Assembly (NCBI RefSeq): GCF_004348725.1
Contig: NZ_SMKR01000062.1
Coordinates: forward strand, 1 to 37,362
Direction of reading: 5' to 3'
DNA from: Kribbella turkmenica
GTDB lineage: Bacteria > Actinomycetota > Actinomycetes > Propionibacteriales > Kribbellaceae
DNA: 37,362 bases
Shown: positions 16,676-24,980 of the stretch, in pieces
How the letters are laid out: each line of letters opens with the position of its first letter
How positions within the stretch are numbered: the first letter of the stretch is position 1
Notes under the pieces: model-generated
The model's input: only the letters and a program-made list of their open reading frames with translations
What the model was told of the DNA's origin: nothing
Database searches by the model: none
Program-made: the position numbers and the translations under genes

Positions 16676-17514
16676 CGACCGGCATGGAATGGATGAAGGC
16701 GGTGTCGCGGCTGCGCGAGCAGCGGCTGCCGGGTGTCCTGGTGACCGTGCTGTCGGTCCGCGGGCACGCGCCGCGGGAGGCCGGGGCCAAGATGGTGGTC
16801 TCCGCGGACGGGACCTGGGCGACGGTCGGTGGCGGCAACCTGGAGGCACTCGCGGTCGAACGGTCGCGGGCGATGATCTCGTCGGGATCCGTCGAGCCCG
16901 AGGTGATCGAGATCCCGTTGTCGGACAGGGCGCCGTACCAGCACGGGGTCCAGTGCTGCGGCGGCGAGGTGAAGCTGCTGCTCGAACCGTTGCCGGTGGT
17001 GCCGTCGGTCGCGATCTTCGGGATCGGGCACGTCGGGCTCGAACTGGCCCGGATCCTCGCCCGGCACGACATCGAGCTGCACCTGGTCGACTCGCGACCC
17101 GACCAGTTGGTGACCGAGCGGATGGGCGTGCTCGACGACGCGGTCGCAAACGTGCACGTGCACCACGTGCCGGTCCTGCCGGAGCTCGTCGTCGGCGAAC
17201 TGCCGTCCGGCACCCACGTCCTGGTGATGACCCACGACCACGCGGAGGACGCCGCGTTGTGCGACGCCGCGATCCGCCGGGACGACCTGGCCACCATCGG
17301 GCTGATCGGGTCCAGCGCCAAGTGGGCGCGGTTCCGCCGCAAGCTCGCCGAGGACGGCAACCCGGCCGAGGCGATCGACCGGATCACCACGCCGATCGGC
17401 CTGCCCGGCCTGGCCGGCAAGGAACCGGCCACCATCGCCGTCAGCGTCGCTGCCTGGCTGCTCCACCTTTTCGTTGCCGAACGCAACCCTGCTCACCGTG
17501 AGGCGAAAGCATGA
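16672..17514 (+). CDS. xdhC: XdhC, molybdenum cofactor insertion/sulfuration factor
   Basis: 280 residues from a GTG overlapping the xdhB stop; an in-frame ATG at 16684 is an alternative. XdhC proteins bind the molybdenum cofactor and help its sulfuration before insertion into XdhB. The N-terminal XdhC/CoxI domain contains GHAPREAGAKM (31-41), GGGNLE (53-58) and GVQCCGGEV (92-100, the conserved Cys pair). The C-terminal Rossmann domain starts IFGIGHVGLELARILA (115-130) and contains GLIGSSAKWARFRRKL. Its stop overlaps the guanine deaminase ATG (ATGA). Confidence 0.93.
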   Translation: MTTGMEWMKAVSRLREQRLPGVLVTVLSVRGHAPREAGAKMVVSADGTWATVGGGNLEALAVERSRAMISSGSVEPEVIEIPLSDRAPYQHGVQCCGGEVKLLLEPLPVVPSVAIFGIGHVGLELARILARHDIELHLVDSRPDQLVTERMGVLDDAVANVHVHHVPVLPELVVGELPSGTHVLVMTHDHAEDAALCDAAIRRDDLATIGLIGSSAKWARFRRKLAEDGNPAEAIDRITTPIGLPGLAGKEPATIAVSVAAWLLHLFVAERNPAHREAKA

Positions 17515-18791
17515 CGATCTACCGAGGCACGTTCCTCGACACTCCGGACAACCCGTTCACCGGTGGCACCCTGCGGGTCGACGCCGACGCCGGACTGCTG
17601 GTCCGGGACGGCGTGATCCTCGCCCGTGGCGCCTTCGGCGACGTCCGCCGGGCGCACCCGGCCGAGGACATCGTCGACCTGTCCGGCGGGCTGGTGCTGC
17701 CCGGGTTCGTCGACACCCACGTGCACTTCCCGCAGATCCGGGCGGTCGGCGGACTCGGCCTACCGCTGCTGGAGTGGCTCGACCGGTACGCGCTGCCGGA
17801 AGAGGCCCGGATGGCCGACGTCGGCTACGCCGCGGGGGTCGCAGCCGAGTTCGTCCGCGGTCTCGCCGCGGCCGGGACCACCAGCGCACTGGTGTTCGGA
17901 GCCCACTACGCCGACGCCGTCGACGTACTGTTCTCGGCCGCGTCGGAGGTGGGCCTGCGGATCACCAGCGGCCTGGTCGTCAGCGACCGGCTGCTGCGCG
18001 AGGACCTGCTGACGACGCCGGTCCGCGCGTACACGGAGTCCCTGGCACTGGCGCAGCGCTGGCACGGCGTCGGCCGCAACCGGTACGCCGTCACGCCGCG
18101 CTTCTCGCTCTCGTGCACCGACGACCTGCTCGCCGCCTGCCGCCGGGTGCTCGACGAGGTGCCGGGCTCGCTCTTCACCTCGCACGTCAACGAGAACGAG
18201 GCGGAGATCGCCACCGTGGCCGACCTCTTCGGCGGCAGCGACTACGTGAGCACGTACGACAAGCACGGGCTCGTCGACCGCCGGAGCGTGCTTGCGCACA
18301 ACGTCCACCCGACCGACGTAGATCTCAAGGTGCTCGGCGAGACAGGTGCGGCCGTCGCCCACTGCCCGACCAGCAACGCCGCCCTCGGCAGCGGGCTGTT
18401 CCCGCTCTCACGGCACCTCCAGTACGGCGTCCGCGTAGCCCTCGGCTCGGACGTCGGCGCCGGGACCGGGTTCTCGCTGCTCAAGGAGGGCCTGCAGGCG
18501 TACTTCTGCCAGCAACTGATCGGCGACCAGGGCTTCTCCCTCAACTCCGCCCACCTGCTCTACCTGGCAACCGCAGCCGGTGCCGACGCCCTCGGCCTCC
18601 CCGAGGTCGGCGACCTCAGCGTCGGCAAACGCTTCGACGCCCAACTACTCCGCCCCGCCGACGGCTCCCCCCTCGCGGTCGGCGTAGAACACGCCGACGA
18701 CGCAGAAGAAGCCCTGGCCCGGATCTTCACCCTGGGCACATCCGCGGACGTCCACGCAGTCTGGATCGACGGAGAACTCCTCCACCGGTGA
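17511..18791 (+). CDS. guaD: Guanine deaminase
   Basis: 426 residues; deaminates guanine to xanthine, the substrate of the xanthine dehydrogenase just upstream. The amidohydrolase zinc ligands are evident: PGFVDTHVHFPQ (64-75), SHVNENE (His225), LAHNVH (His263), HCPTSN (284-289) and LGSDVGAGTG (Asp314). The FPQ after the first HxH and the LEWLDRYALPEE segment (87-98) are typical of guanine deaminase rather than other amidohydrolases. ATGA overlap with xdhC makes it the last gene of the permease-xdhABC-guaD unit. I see no clear terminator after it. Confidence 0.94.
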   Translation: MTIYRGTFLDTPDNPFTGGTLRVDADAGLLVRDGVILARGAFGDVRRAHPAEDIVDLSGGLVLPGFVDTHVHFPQIRAVGGLGLPLLEWLDRYALPEEARMADVGYAAGVAAEFVRGLAAAGTTSALVFGAHYADAVDVLFSAASEVGLRITSGLVVSDRLLREDLLTTPVRAYTESLALAQRWHGVGRNRYAVTPRFSLSCTDDLLAACRRVLDEVPGSLFTSHVNENEAEIATVADLFGGSDYVSTYDKHGLVDRRSVLAHNVHPTDVDLKVLGETGAAVAHCPTSNAALGSGLFPLSRHLQYGVRVALGSDVGAGTGFSLLKEGLQAYFCQQLIGDQGFSLNSAHLLYLATAAGADALGLPEVGDLSVGKRFDAQLLRPADGSPLAVGVEHADDAEEALARIFTLGTSADVHAVWIDGELLHR

Positions 18792-18995
18792 TCGCCCCTC
18801 GCCCCGCGCACGGTCCGCAATGGTTGTGGCAGGCATCGAAACCTGCTCCTCACCCGGGATCCCGAGTGAATCCACCATCAGGGAACCGCCTGCTCGAAGT
18901 TCTCGTCAGATGCGTGACCCGAAGGCGGTGAGAACATGTCGCGGAATCACCAGTGGTTGCGCACGACCTCACCATGAATCACACAGGAGATGAAC

Positions 18996-19187
18996 GTGAG
19001 CAAGCGCAAGGACGACGCAGCGATGCAGAAGGCGGCCGATCTTCTCAAAGCGCACGGACCCGTCGTCGACAAGCTCCGGGAGATGGGACATCTCAAGGCG
19101 GCCAAGAACATCGAGGACAAGGGCGGCCGCTGGGACTCCCCCGAAGTACGCGACGCCGCCAAGCGTGACCGCGGCATGGGTCGCTGA
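18996..19187 (+). CDS. Small basic hypothetical protein (63 aa)
   Basis: Start at GTG 18996, because AGGAG lies 7 nt before it; an ATG two codons upstream directly abuts that site. The sequence is highly charged, with two predicted helices (DAAMQKAADLLKAHGPVV, then KLREMGHLKAAKNIEDKGG) and a basic tail ending KRDRGMGR. No Cys, signal peptide or known domain is visible. It is separated from guaD by about 200 bp and followed by a strong hairpin, so it is probably its own transcript. Function unknown. Confidence 0.65.
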   Translation: MSKRKDDAAMQKAADLLKAHGPVVDKLREMGHLKAAKNIEDKGGRWDSPEVRDAAKRDRGMGR

Positions 19188-19208
19188 CTGTCTTCCGGCA
19201 CACGCCAG

Positions 19209-19247
19209 GGTGGCCGCCGAGTTGTCAACAGCAACCGAGCGGCCACC
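19209..19247 (+). terminator. Hairpin terminator after the 63-aa gene
   Basis: GGTGGCCGC (19209-19217) pairs perfectly with GCGGCCACC (19239-19247), and an inner GTTG/CAAC stem sits inside the loop. There is no T-tract, as is common for actinobacterial terminators. It lies 21 bp after the stop. Confidence 0.6.
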
Positions 19248-19267
19248 GGTCGCGTGCCCGCCCGGAG

Positions 19268-19940
19268 GTGCGGCGGGCGCTCGACGGGAGCATGAAGTGG
19301 CTCAGTGAGTGCTCCCCAGCCGCGTTCCGCGTAGCACACGAAATCCACATCCTGGCCGCCTTGGCGGACGATCCCCGGATCTCACACCTCCCGGAGATCG
19401 TTGCCAGCAGCATCGACCCTGTCCTTCTCGTCACCAGACGCGTCTCCGGTACGGCGCTGTTCGACATCGTCGACTCGACCGACCGGGACCACGTCGGACA
19501 CCAGCTAGCGCGGTTTCTTGCCGGCCTGCACCACCCGGCAACCCTCGAACGAGTCGAGCACCACCTCGGCGGTCTCGCACCGGTCCTCCTCCCCCTGGCG
19601 ACGACGAACACCATCCGCGATCGCATCGCGAAGTGGATCCCCCCGGACCAGGTGGAGTCCGTCCTACGCTGGTGTGACTGGGCCGACGACGTACTCGCCT
19701 CACCGTCGGAAACGTCGAGTTCCTACAGACCACCCTGCACCACTACAACCACCTCACCACCCGCACCCTGTCCCTCGACCGAGTCATGGCCTGGGGCACC
19801 TTCGCACGATGCTCGATGACGCCCTGTGGCGCTCCGAAGCCGGCGTACCCCTCCCAGACCTCCACACACCACCAGCCTGGATAGACGACCTGATCACCCG
19901 TCTCACAACCCTCGGCATCGACACGAACCCGGCTCCCTGA
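19268..19940 (+). pseudogene. Decayed APH-family (aminoglycoside/choline kinase-like) phosphotransferase gene
   Basis: Pieces of one kinase-like protein lie in three frames. The N-lobe and upper C-lobe read MKWLSECSPAAFRVAHEIH to WCDWADDVLAS (19292-19704). The gene then jumps to another frame at TVGNVEFLQTTLHHYN ... DRVMAW (about 19702-19792), and then to a third at HLRTMLDDALWRSEAGVPLP to the stop at 19940. The catalytic loop (HGDxxxxN) and the metal-binding Asp segment expected between the first two pieces are missing, so tens of codons are deleted and a further indel lies near 19795. No clear start codon with a ribosome-binding site exists. Surely non-functional as a kinase. Confidence 0.8.
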
Positions 19941-19990
19941 GCACCCGTTTCACACACGTCGAGGCTGGTCAGCTCGACTCACCCGGGAGA

Positions 19991-20964
19991 ATGCTCCAGG
20001 TGGAATCCATCGCCAAGGCCTTCGGGCTCGGACGACCAGTCGAATCTCTTGAGCCGGTCCAGCACACCAGCTTCGAGACCTGGCGTCTTCGGACGGAGTC
20101 AGGCGACTATCTCGTCAAACGACTGTGGGGCCTCGAAGACCCGCCCTGGTGGACGCATATCGAGCAGGGCATGGCGCTGGAGTCGGCCGCGCTCGCACAA
20201 GGTCTGCCTGTCGCACGCCCGATCGACCCCCTGGAGCCCGCCTTCGGATACGCGGCCCGGGTCGACGATCTCGGCACCATCCGCCTGTACGACTGGATCG
20301 ATCACCGCGCGCTGACGGACGCCGACGACGTAGCGCCGTGGCTCGGCCGGATCACCGCGGCGCTGCACGAGCTCATGCCGCTGCCGGACGAGGAACCCGA
20401 ATGGCGTTGGTGGGGAGTCTTCCCGCGCGATCGCTGGGAGGAATGGGCACGACTCGGCCGGAGCCAGGGCAGGCAGTGGGCTGACGCTCTCATCACCAGA
20501 TCGGCTTTCTCGAAGAACTGGGCCAGTCGATCCAGGCTGCCTTCGCCGCAGCCAACGACCAGGTACTGAGCCACGGCGACCTCGAGCCGCACAACGTCCT
20601 GGCCTCAGCAGACGGCCCAGTCCTGATCGACTGGGAAAGCGTGGCGTGCGAGAGCGCCACCCTCGAGATCGGCCGTGCCGCGGCAGGCTTCGGCGCTGAC
20701 GACCCGGCCCGCATCTCCCGCGTTCTCCACGAGTACGTCGACTCCGGCGGCGTACTGGCGCCGATCGGAGACAGCCTGTTCCTCCGCAAAGTTTCACTCC
20801 ACCTCTGCCACCTCGCCGAGCGACTGGACGTCGAGGTGGGCAAGGAGCCCGCACCAGGCTGGATGCAGAGTCAGAACCTGGCCGCGCTGATCAGTCAGGA
20901 TCTCCAAGCCTTTCCACAGGTTGTCACCGATCTGCGCCACCTGGCCTCGGCCAGCCTCGGCTGA
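19991..20964 (+). pseudogene. APH-family phosphotransferase gene broken by one frameshift
   Basis: From the ATG at 19991 the first frame gives about 165 family-like residues, MLQVESIAKAFGLG to GRQWADAL. Around 20487 the homology moves to another frame that reads HHQIGFLEELGQSIQ, then the catalytic loop LSHGDLEPHNVLAS and LIDWES, and continues to a TGA at 20964. The original frame instead ends at 20569. One lost base (or two gained) explains it. All kinase motifs survive, so the break is recent or a sequencing error. It is adjacent to the more decayed paralogue at 19268-19940. Confidence 0.75.
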
Positions 20965-20980
20965 GGGTCCGGCGCGATCA

Positions 20981-21283
20981 GCTAGTGCCGAGTCAGGAAA
21001 CGTTGAGGTCGTAACCCGCCGCTGGCTGCAGTTCGACAGGACGTATGCGCCCACTGCCCACGAAGCACGCCTGAGCAGACCAGCAATCCGGCTCGATCGC
21101 CGGACACCTCCTGTCGAACTGCAGACACCAGCCGGGATCCCAACCGTGGACGGCAAATCGGGACTGGGGACAGCTGACCAGATGCCCCAAGTCCCATCAG
21201 GTGGCGGAGGATCGGCGCAGGCACCCAACGCGACCACGCTCGTCAACAGTTACGACCCCAACGTTTCCGGGCGAGGCACTAGC
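20981..21283. mobile_element. MITE-like inverted-repeat element (~303 bp)
   Basis: Terminal inverted repeats of 35 bp (20981-21015 and 21249-21283) match at 30 positions. Both begin GCTAGTGCC and contain GGAAACGTTG and GGTCGTAAC. Inside is a second perfect 16-bp inverted repeat, CTGCAGTTCGACAGGA at 21026-21041 against 21109-21124. The interior encodes no transposase; its longest open frames show no family resemblance. It begins 16 bp after the broken kinase gene and ends 53 bp before the MerR promoter region. I see no obvious target duplication. Confidence 0.7.
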
Positions 21284-21335
21284 ACCACGTCGCGGTCGGT
21301 CGCGTCGAGGGTCCGCACCGGCCTGTGCCCTTGCG

Positions 21336-21352
21336 GTTGACACCGTGTCAAC
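21336..21352. promoter_or_regulatory. Palindromic operator before the MerR-family gene
   Basis: GTTGACACCGTGTCAAC is a perfect 8+1+8 palindrome and contains a TTGACA-like -35 element. It lies 20 bp before the ATG at 21372. MerR-type regulators usually bind such palindromes at their own promoters, so autoregulation is likely. I cannot identify a convincing -10. Confidence 0.6.
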
Positions 21353-21371
21353 TGCCAGAGTGCTGGACGTG

Positions 21372-22166
21372 ATGATGGACATCGGAGAGTTCGCCCGCCG
21401 CGGCGGTGTGTCGACGCGCATGCTGCGCCACTACGACCGGATCGGCCTGTTCAAGCCGGCTCGGACCGATCCGTACGGCCGGCGATCGTACGACGTCACG
21501 CAGTTGCCGGTGCTGCACCGCCTGATCGCGCTCAAGGCGCTGGGCTTCAGCCTCGACGAGATCGGCGTACTGCTCGACGAGGGCGTGGAATCCGCGGAAC
21601 TGCGCGGGATGCTGCGGCTTCGCCAGGCTGAGCTCGAACGACGCGTGCGGCAAGACCGGCACGCGCTCGATCGGGTGACGGCGAGACTCCGGCTGATCGA
21701 AGAGGAGACCCGGATGAACACTCAGGTCGAGACCAAACACGTCGACGCGGTCACCATCGCAGCTCTGTCCGCGGTCGTTCCGAACGGCGGCGCCGACCTC
21801 GAATCGCTTTTCGCGCAGGTCGTCGAGCGGATGGAGGCGGCCGGGGCGGATCGAACCACTCCTGTCGCGCGACTGCTGCCGGTCGACGGCCGCTCTGTTG
21901 AGGTCACCGCCGGCTACGTTGCGCCGGACGATTCGGTGCCTGGCCTGGAGACCCGCCGGCTGCCGGCGAAGACGGTGGCATCAACGATTCATCAAGGGCC
22001 GATGGGCGGTCTGTCCACTGCCCATGCCGTACTACGGGACTGGGCGGAGTCCAACGGCTACGAGAAGCTGCTCGAGGAGCCCTGCTGGCGCTACCACTTC
22101 CTCGAAGCCGCGGGCGACGACCAAGCGCAGTGGATTGTAGAGCTCCAACTGGAGCTGGACGGATAA
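21372..22166 (+). CDS. MerR-family regulator with GyrI-like effector-binding domain
   Basis: 264 residues. The N-terminal MerR winged helix starts MMDIGEFARRGGVSTRMLRH and continues YDRIGLFKPARTDPYGRRSY. A coiled-coil dimer helix follows (about 85-118, Glu/Arg-rich). The C-terminal GyrI/BmrR-type domain runs from about 120 to the end, with TVASTIHQGPMGGLS and WRYHFLEA. This architecture binds small, often cationic or aromatic, ligands and activates efflux or detoxification genes. No such target lies beside it; downstream is the convergent 8-oxoguanine deaminase gene. A link to purines is not supported. Either of two adjacent ATGs (21372, 21375) may be used; there is only a weak ribosome-binding site. 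Confidence 0.88.
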   Translation: MMDIGEFARRGGVSTRMLRHYDRIGLFKPARTDPYGRRSYDVTQLPVLHRLIALKALGFSLDEIGVLLDEGVESAELRGMLRLRQAELERRVRQDRHALDRVTARLRLIEEETRMNTQVETKHVDAVTIAALSAVVPNGGADLESLFAQVVERMEAAGADRTTPVARLLPVDGRSVEVTAGYVAPDDSVPGLETRRLPAKTVASTIHQGPMGGLSTAHAVLRDWAESNGYEKLLEEPCWRYHFLEAAGDDQAQWIVELQLELDG

Positions 22167-22221
22167 CTCTCGGCCTGATCGGTGAGATCCGTTGAGGAGC
22201 GCGCGTAGCCGGGTGTGGGGG

Positions 22222-23580
22222 TCAGCTGGCTCTGGTCACGAGTTGTTGGTGAACCTTGACCACCTGTGCGGCGAGCGCGACCTCGTCGACGGTGAGTACG
22301 GTGTCGTGCTCGACGACCGGGCGGCCGTTGATCAGGAGGAGCTCCAGGGGCGGCGGGGTACCGAGGACGAGCGCGGCGACCGGGTCGGTGATGTCTGCGT
22401 GTTGCAGGGTGTCGAGGCGCCACAGGGCGAGGTCGGCCAGTTTGCCGACTTCGAGGGAACCGATGTCGTCCTCGCGGCCGAGGATGCGGGCGCCGTCGAG
22501 GGTTGCCATCTCCAGCGCGGCGCGTACGTCGAGTGCCTCCGGACCACCGCGGGCCCGGGCGAACAGCAGTGCGTGCCGCAACTCCTCGACCAGACTGCCG
22601 GCTTCGTTGCTTGCGGCACCGTCAACGCCGAGGCCGACGGGACTGCCGGCGGCGCGGAGGTCGGCGGCGCGGGCGATCCCGGCGCCGAGACGGGCGTTGG
22701 AGCTCGGGCAGTGGGCGACGCCGGTGCCGGATGCACCTAGCCGCGAGATCTCGGCGTCGGAGAAGTGGATGCCGTGCGCGAACCACACGTCGGACCCGGT
22801 CCACCCGAGGTCGGCGACGTACTCGAGCGGGGTGGAGCCGAAGTGATCGCGGCAGTAGTCGGACTCGTCGGTGGTCTCGGCCAGGTGGGTGTGCAGCCGG
22901 ACACCCTTGCGTCGCGCGAGTACCGCGGCGTCGCGCATGAGGTCACCGGTGACGCTGAACGGCGAGCAGGGGCCGACCACGATCCGGAGCATCGAGTCGG
23001 GGCTCGGGTCGTGCCAGCGGTTGATCGCGTGCTCGGTGGCGGTCAGGATCTCGTCGCGGTCCTCGACGACGGAGTCCGGCGGCAGCCCGCCGTCCTTCTG
23101 GCTGAGGTCCATCGAGCCGCGCGCAGGGTGGAACCGCATGCCGAGCTGCGCGGCGGCGATGATCTCGGCCTCGAGCAGGTCCTTGCCGTCGCGCGGAAAG
23201 AGGTAGTGGTGGTCGGCGGCGGTGGTGCAGCCGGTGCGGGCAAGCTGGGCCAGCGCGGCTTGCGCGGCCAGGTGCACGGCGACGTCGTCGATACCCGTCC
23301 ACACCGGATACAGGGTGGTCAGCCAGCCGAACAGGGTCGAATCGGCGGCCAGCCCCCGGGTCGCCCACTGGTACAGGTGCTGATGGGTGTTCACGAACCC
23401 CGGCGTGAGCAGGCACCCGCGGCCGTCGATCACCCGCGCACCGTCGTACACCGGCGCGGGCCCGGCGCCGACCGCGACGATCCGGTTGCCCTCAACAACA
23501 AGATGGCCGGTGAACTCACGGCGGGTGCGGTCGAGGGTGACCACGGCCGCCCGGTCGATGACGATCGGCGTTGTGTCCAT
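22222..23580 (-). CDS. 8-oxoguanine deaminase (amidohydrolase)
   Basis: 452 residues from the ATG at 23580; a TTG four codons upstream lacks a ribosome-binding site. The family deaminates 8-oxoguanine to urate and is close to AtzB/TrzN-type hydrolases. Zinc-site motifs: GFVNTHQHLYQW (61-72), HTHLAETTDES, AHGIHFSD, HCPSSNARLGAG and LGVDGAASNE. DHHYLFPRDGKDLLE and SSNARLGAG are typical of this subgroup. It is the last gene of the minus-strand OHCU-HIUase-uricase group, 87 bp after uricase, so its product urate would be consumed by its neighbours. Other cytosine/guanine-like deaminase activities remain possible. Confidence 0.85.
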   Translation of the reverse strand: MDTTPIVIDRAAVVTLDRTRREFTGHLVVEGNRIVAVGAGPAPVYDGARVIDGRGCLLTPGFVNTHQHLYQWATRGLAADSTLFGWLTTLYPVWTGIDDVAVHLAAQAALAQLARTGCTTAADHHYLFPRDGKDLLEAEIIAAAQLGMRFHPARGSMDLSQKDGGLPPDSVVEDRDEILTATEHAINRWHDPSPDSMLRIVVGPCSPFSVTGDLMRDAAVLARRKGVRLHTHLAETTDESDYCRDHFGSTPLEYVADLGWTGSDVWFAHGIHFSDAEISRLGASGTGVAHCPSSNARLGAGIARAADLRAAGSPVGLGVDGAASNEAGSLVEELRHALLFARARGGPEALDVRAALEMATLDGARILGREDDIGSLEVGKLADLALWRLDTLQHADITDPVAALVLGTPPPLELLLINGRPVVEHDTVLTVDEVALAAQVVKVHQQLVTRAS

Positions 23581-23667
23581 GATCTCAGTCAACTAAGGCG
23601 AATGACGTCGCGTCACCGGCAGCGAGCACAACGCGGGCCCGCCCGGCGACCCGCGAGTTGGAGGTTC

Positions 23668-24573
23668 CTACACGAATCCGGGTACGGCGTGCCACGCCGA
23701 GCCGGCGTCGGAGGCGTCGTCGCGGACCACGGTGGCCTCGATCAGGCCGTACGGGCGATCCGCGGCGATGAACACCTCGTTCGGGTTCTCCAGGCCGAAC
23801 GGGCTCAGGTCGACCAGGAAGTGGTGCTTGTTCGGCGCCGAGAACCTGATCTCCGCGACCTCGGGGTGACGTTCGAGCACCGCCTCACCCATCCCGTACA
23901 GGGTCTGCTGCAGCGCGAGACTGTGAATCGTGGCGAACTGCTCCAGCAGCAGCGCCTTGATCTCGTCGTACGACTTGTCCCAGTCGACGCCCGCGTGGTC
24001 GTACCGCCAGCGCGCGACCAGCGATGTCGCGAGGATGCGGTCGTTCGTCTCCGGCAGGGTCGTGTACCTGTCCTTCAGGAAGCCGTGGAACTCCGAGCCG
24101 GTCGACTTCAGCACGACCAGGTCCTTGATGCCGGAGACGACATACGCCCTGCGCTCGTCACCACGGCCCTCGACGTTGACGACCGTCGTCCGTACGCCGC
24201 TGCCGGCCCGGACGAACGAGTGGTCGTGGCCCTCGCCGTCGACCGGGATCCGTTCCCAGGAGTACTCCTCGACCTCGATCCGGGCGCCTTCGGCGGCCGG
24301 GGCGGAGTCGATGAAGTGGCCACCGAGTGTGAGCGCGAAGTCCTCGATCGCGCCGACGCCCTTCTCCTTGGCGAAGGCGAACGCGGTGTTCTTCTGGGTG
24401 TCGGTCGGCAGTACGTCGGCCTGGTCGCCGGTCGTGTGCGCGTCCTCGAAGTCGCCGCGCAGCGCGGAGGAGACGTTCAGGTCGCGGATCTGGTGCCGCG
24501 GCGAGTCACGGTAGATGCGGACGACCCGGCTCTCGGCCTTGCCGTACTGGTTGGCGCCCAGGTGGATGGCCAT
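23668..24573 (-). CDS. Urate oxidase (uricase)
   Basis: 301 residues, the usual size. A cofactor-free enzyme that oxidises urate to 5-hydroxyisourate. Active-site pieces are present: NQYGKAESRVVRI (8-20, catalytic Lys12), LPTDTQKNT (55-63, Thr57), STGSEFHGFLKDRYTTL (157-173), LALQQTLYGMGE (219-230, the Gln that holds urate) and SAPNKHHFLVDL (245-256). Two T-fold repeats are evident. The ATG lies 3 bp after the HIU hydrolase stop, with GAGGGAG inside that gene as its ribosome-binding site. Controlled through the operator before the OHCU gene, by inference. Confidence 0.96.
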   Translation of the reverse strand: MAIHLGANQYGKAESRVVRIYRDSPRHQIRDLNVSSALRGDFEDAHTTGDQADVLPTDTQKNTAFAFAKEKGVGAIEDFALTLGGHFIDSAPAAEGARIEVEEYSWERIPVDGEGHDHSFVRAGSGVRTTVVNVEGRGDERRAYVVSGIKDLVVLKSTGSEFHGFLKDRYTTLPETNDRILATSLVARWRYDHAGVDWDKSYDEIKALLLEQFATIHSLALQQTLYGMGEAVLERHPEVAEIRFSAPNKHHFLVDLSPFGLENPNEVFIAADRPYGLIEATVVRDDASDAGSAWHAVPGFV

Positions 24574-24576
24574 GGG

Positions 24577-24906
24577 TCAGCTCCCTCGGTAGGTGGAATA
24601 GGCGAACGGACTGAGCAGCAGCGGGACGTGGTGGTGCCGCTCGTCGGTGATCGTGAAGGTCACGGTGACCTCGGGGAAGAACATGCTCTGGCCGGACGCG
24701 CCCGCGTAGGCGGCGACGTCGAACCACAGCTGGTACGTGCCGGACTCGAGGCCCGGCTGGAAGTCGGTGATCCGGCCGTCGGCGTCCGTGATCCCTTCGC
24801 CGAGAACGGCGACCTCACCGGCGGCGACGCGGGACAGGCGGACCGGCACACCCGCGGCAGGCCGACCGAGCCCGGTGTCGAGCACATGCGTGCTGATCGA
24901 ACTCAT
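24577..24906 (-). CDS. 5-hydroxyisourate hydrolase (transthyretin-like)
   Basis: 109 residues. Hydrolyses 5-hydroxyisourate made by uricase to OHCU. The N-terminal signature STHVLDTGLGRPAAGV (5-20, active-site His7) and the C-terminal YRGS that separates HIU hydrolases from true transthyretins are both present, as is HHHVPLLLSPFAYSTY with the other active-site residues. The ATG overlaps the stop of repeat copy C (ATGA) and follows GAGGACGTGG from the repeat. Next gene is uricase, 3 bp away. Confidence 0.96.
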   Translation of the reverse strand: MSSISTHVLDTGLGRPAAGVPVRLSRVAAGEVAVLGEGITDADGRITDFQPGLESGTYQLWFDVAAYAGASGQSMFFPEVTVTFTITDERHHHVPLLLSPFAYSTYRGS

Positions 24907-24980
24907 CCACGTCCTCGCTTCGCTCCGGGCACGGACGAGGCACCGACCGCGCTGTGCTTGCTGACGCTGCGCTCGTTCAT
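24903..24980 (-). repeat. MIRU-like coding repeat, copy C (between OHCU decarboxylase and HIU hydrolase)
   Basis: 78 bp encoding 25 residues, one turn shorter than copies A and B (two codons missing in the EFI region). The ATG overlaps the OHCU decarboxylase TGA (24980-24977); the TGA overlaps the HIU hydrolase ATG. The peptide starts MNERSVSKHS and ends VPGAKRGRG. The 3' end GGAGCGAAGCGAGGACG is identical to copies A and B. Confidence 0.85.

Noticed and set aside
14468..17149. 893-codon open frame on the minus strand
   Set aside because: Antisense to xdhB and xdhC; no recognisable domain and very Arg/Pro-rich.
21201..21371. Upstream extension of the MerR frame
   Set aside because: It runs through the MITE-like element end and the palindromic operator; MerR family similarity begins at the ATG at 21372.
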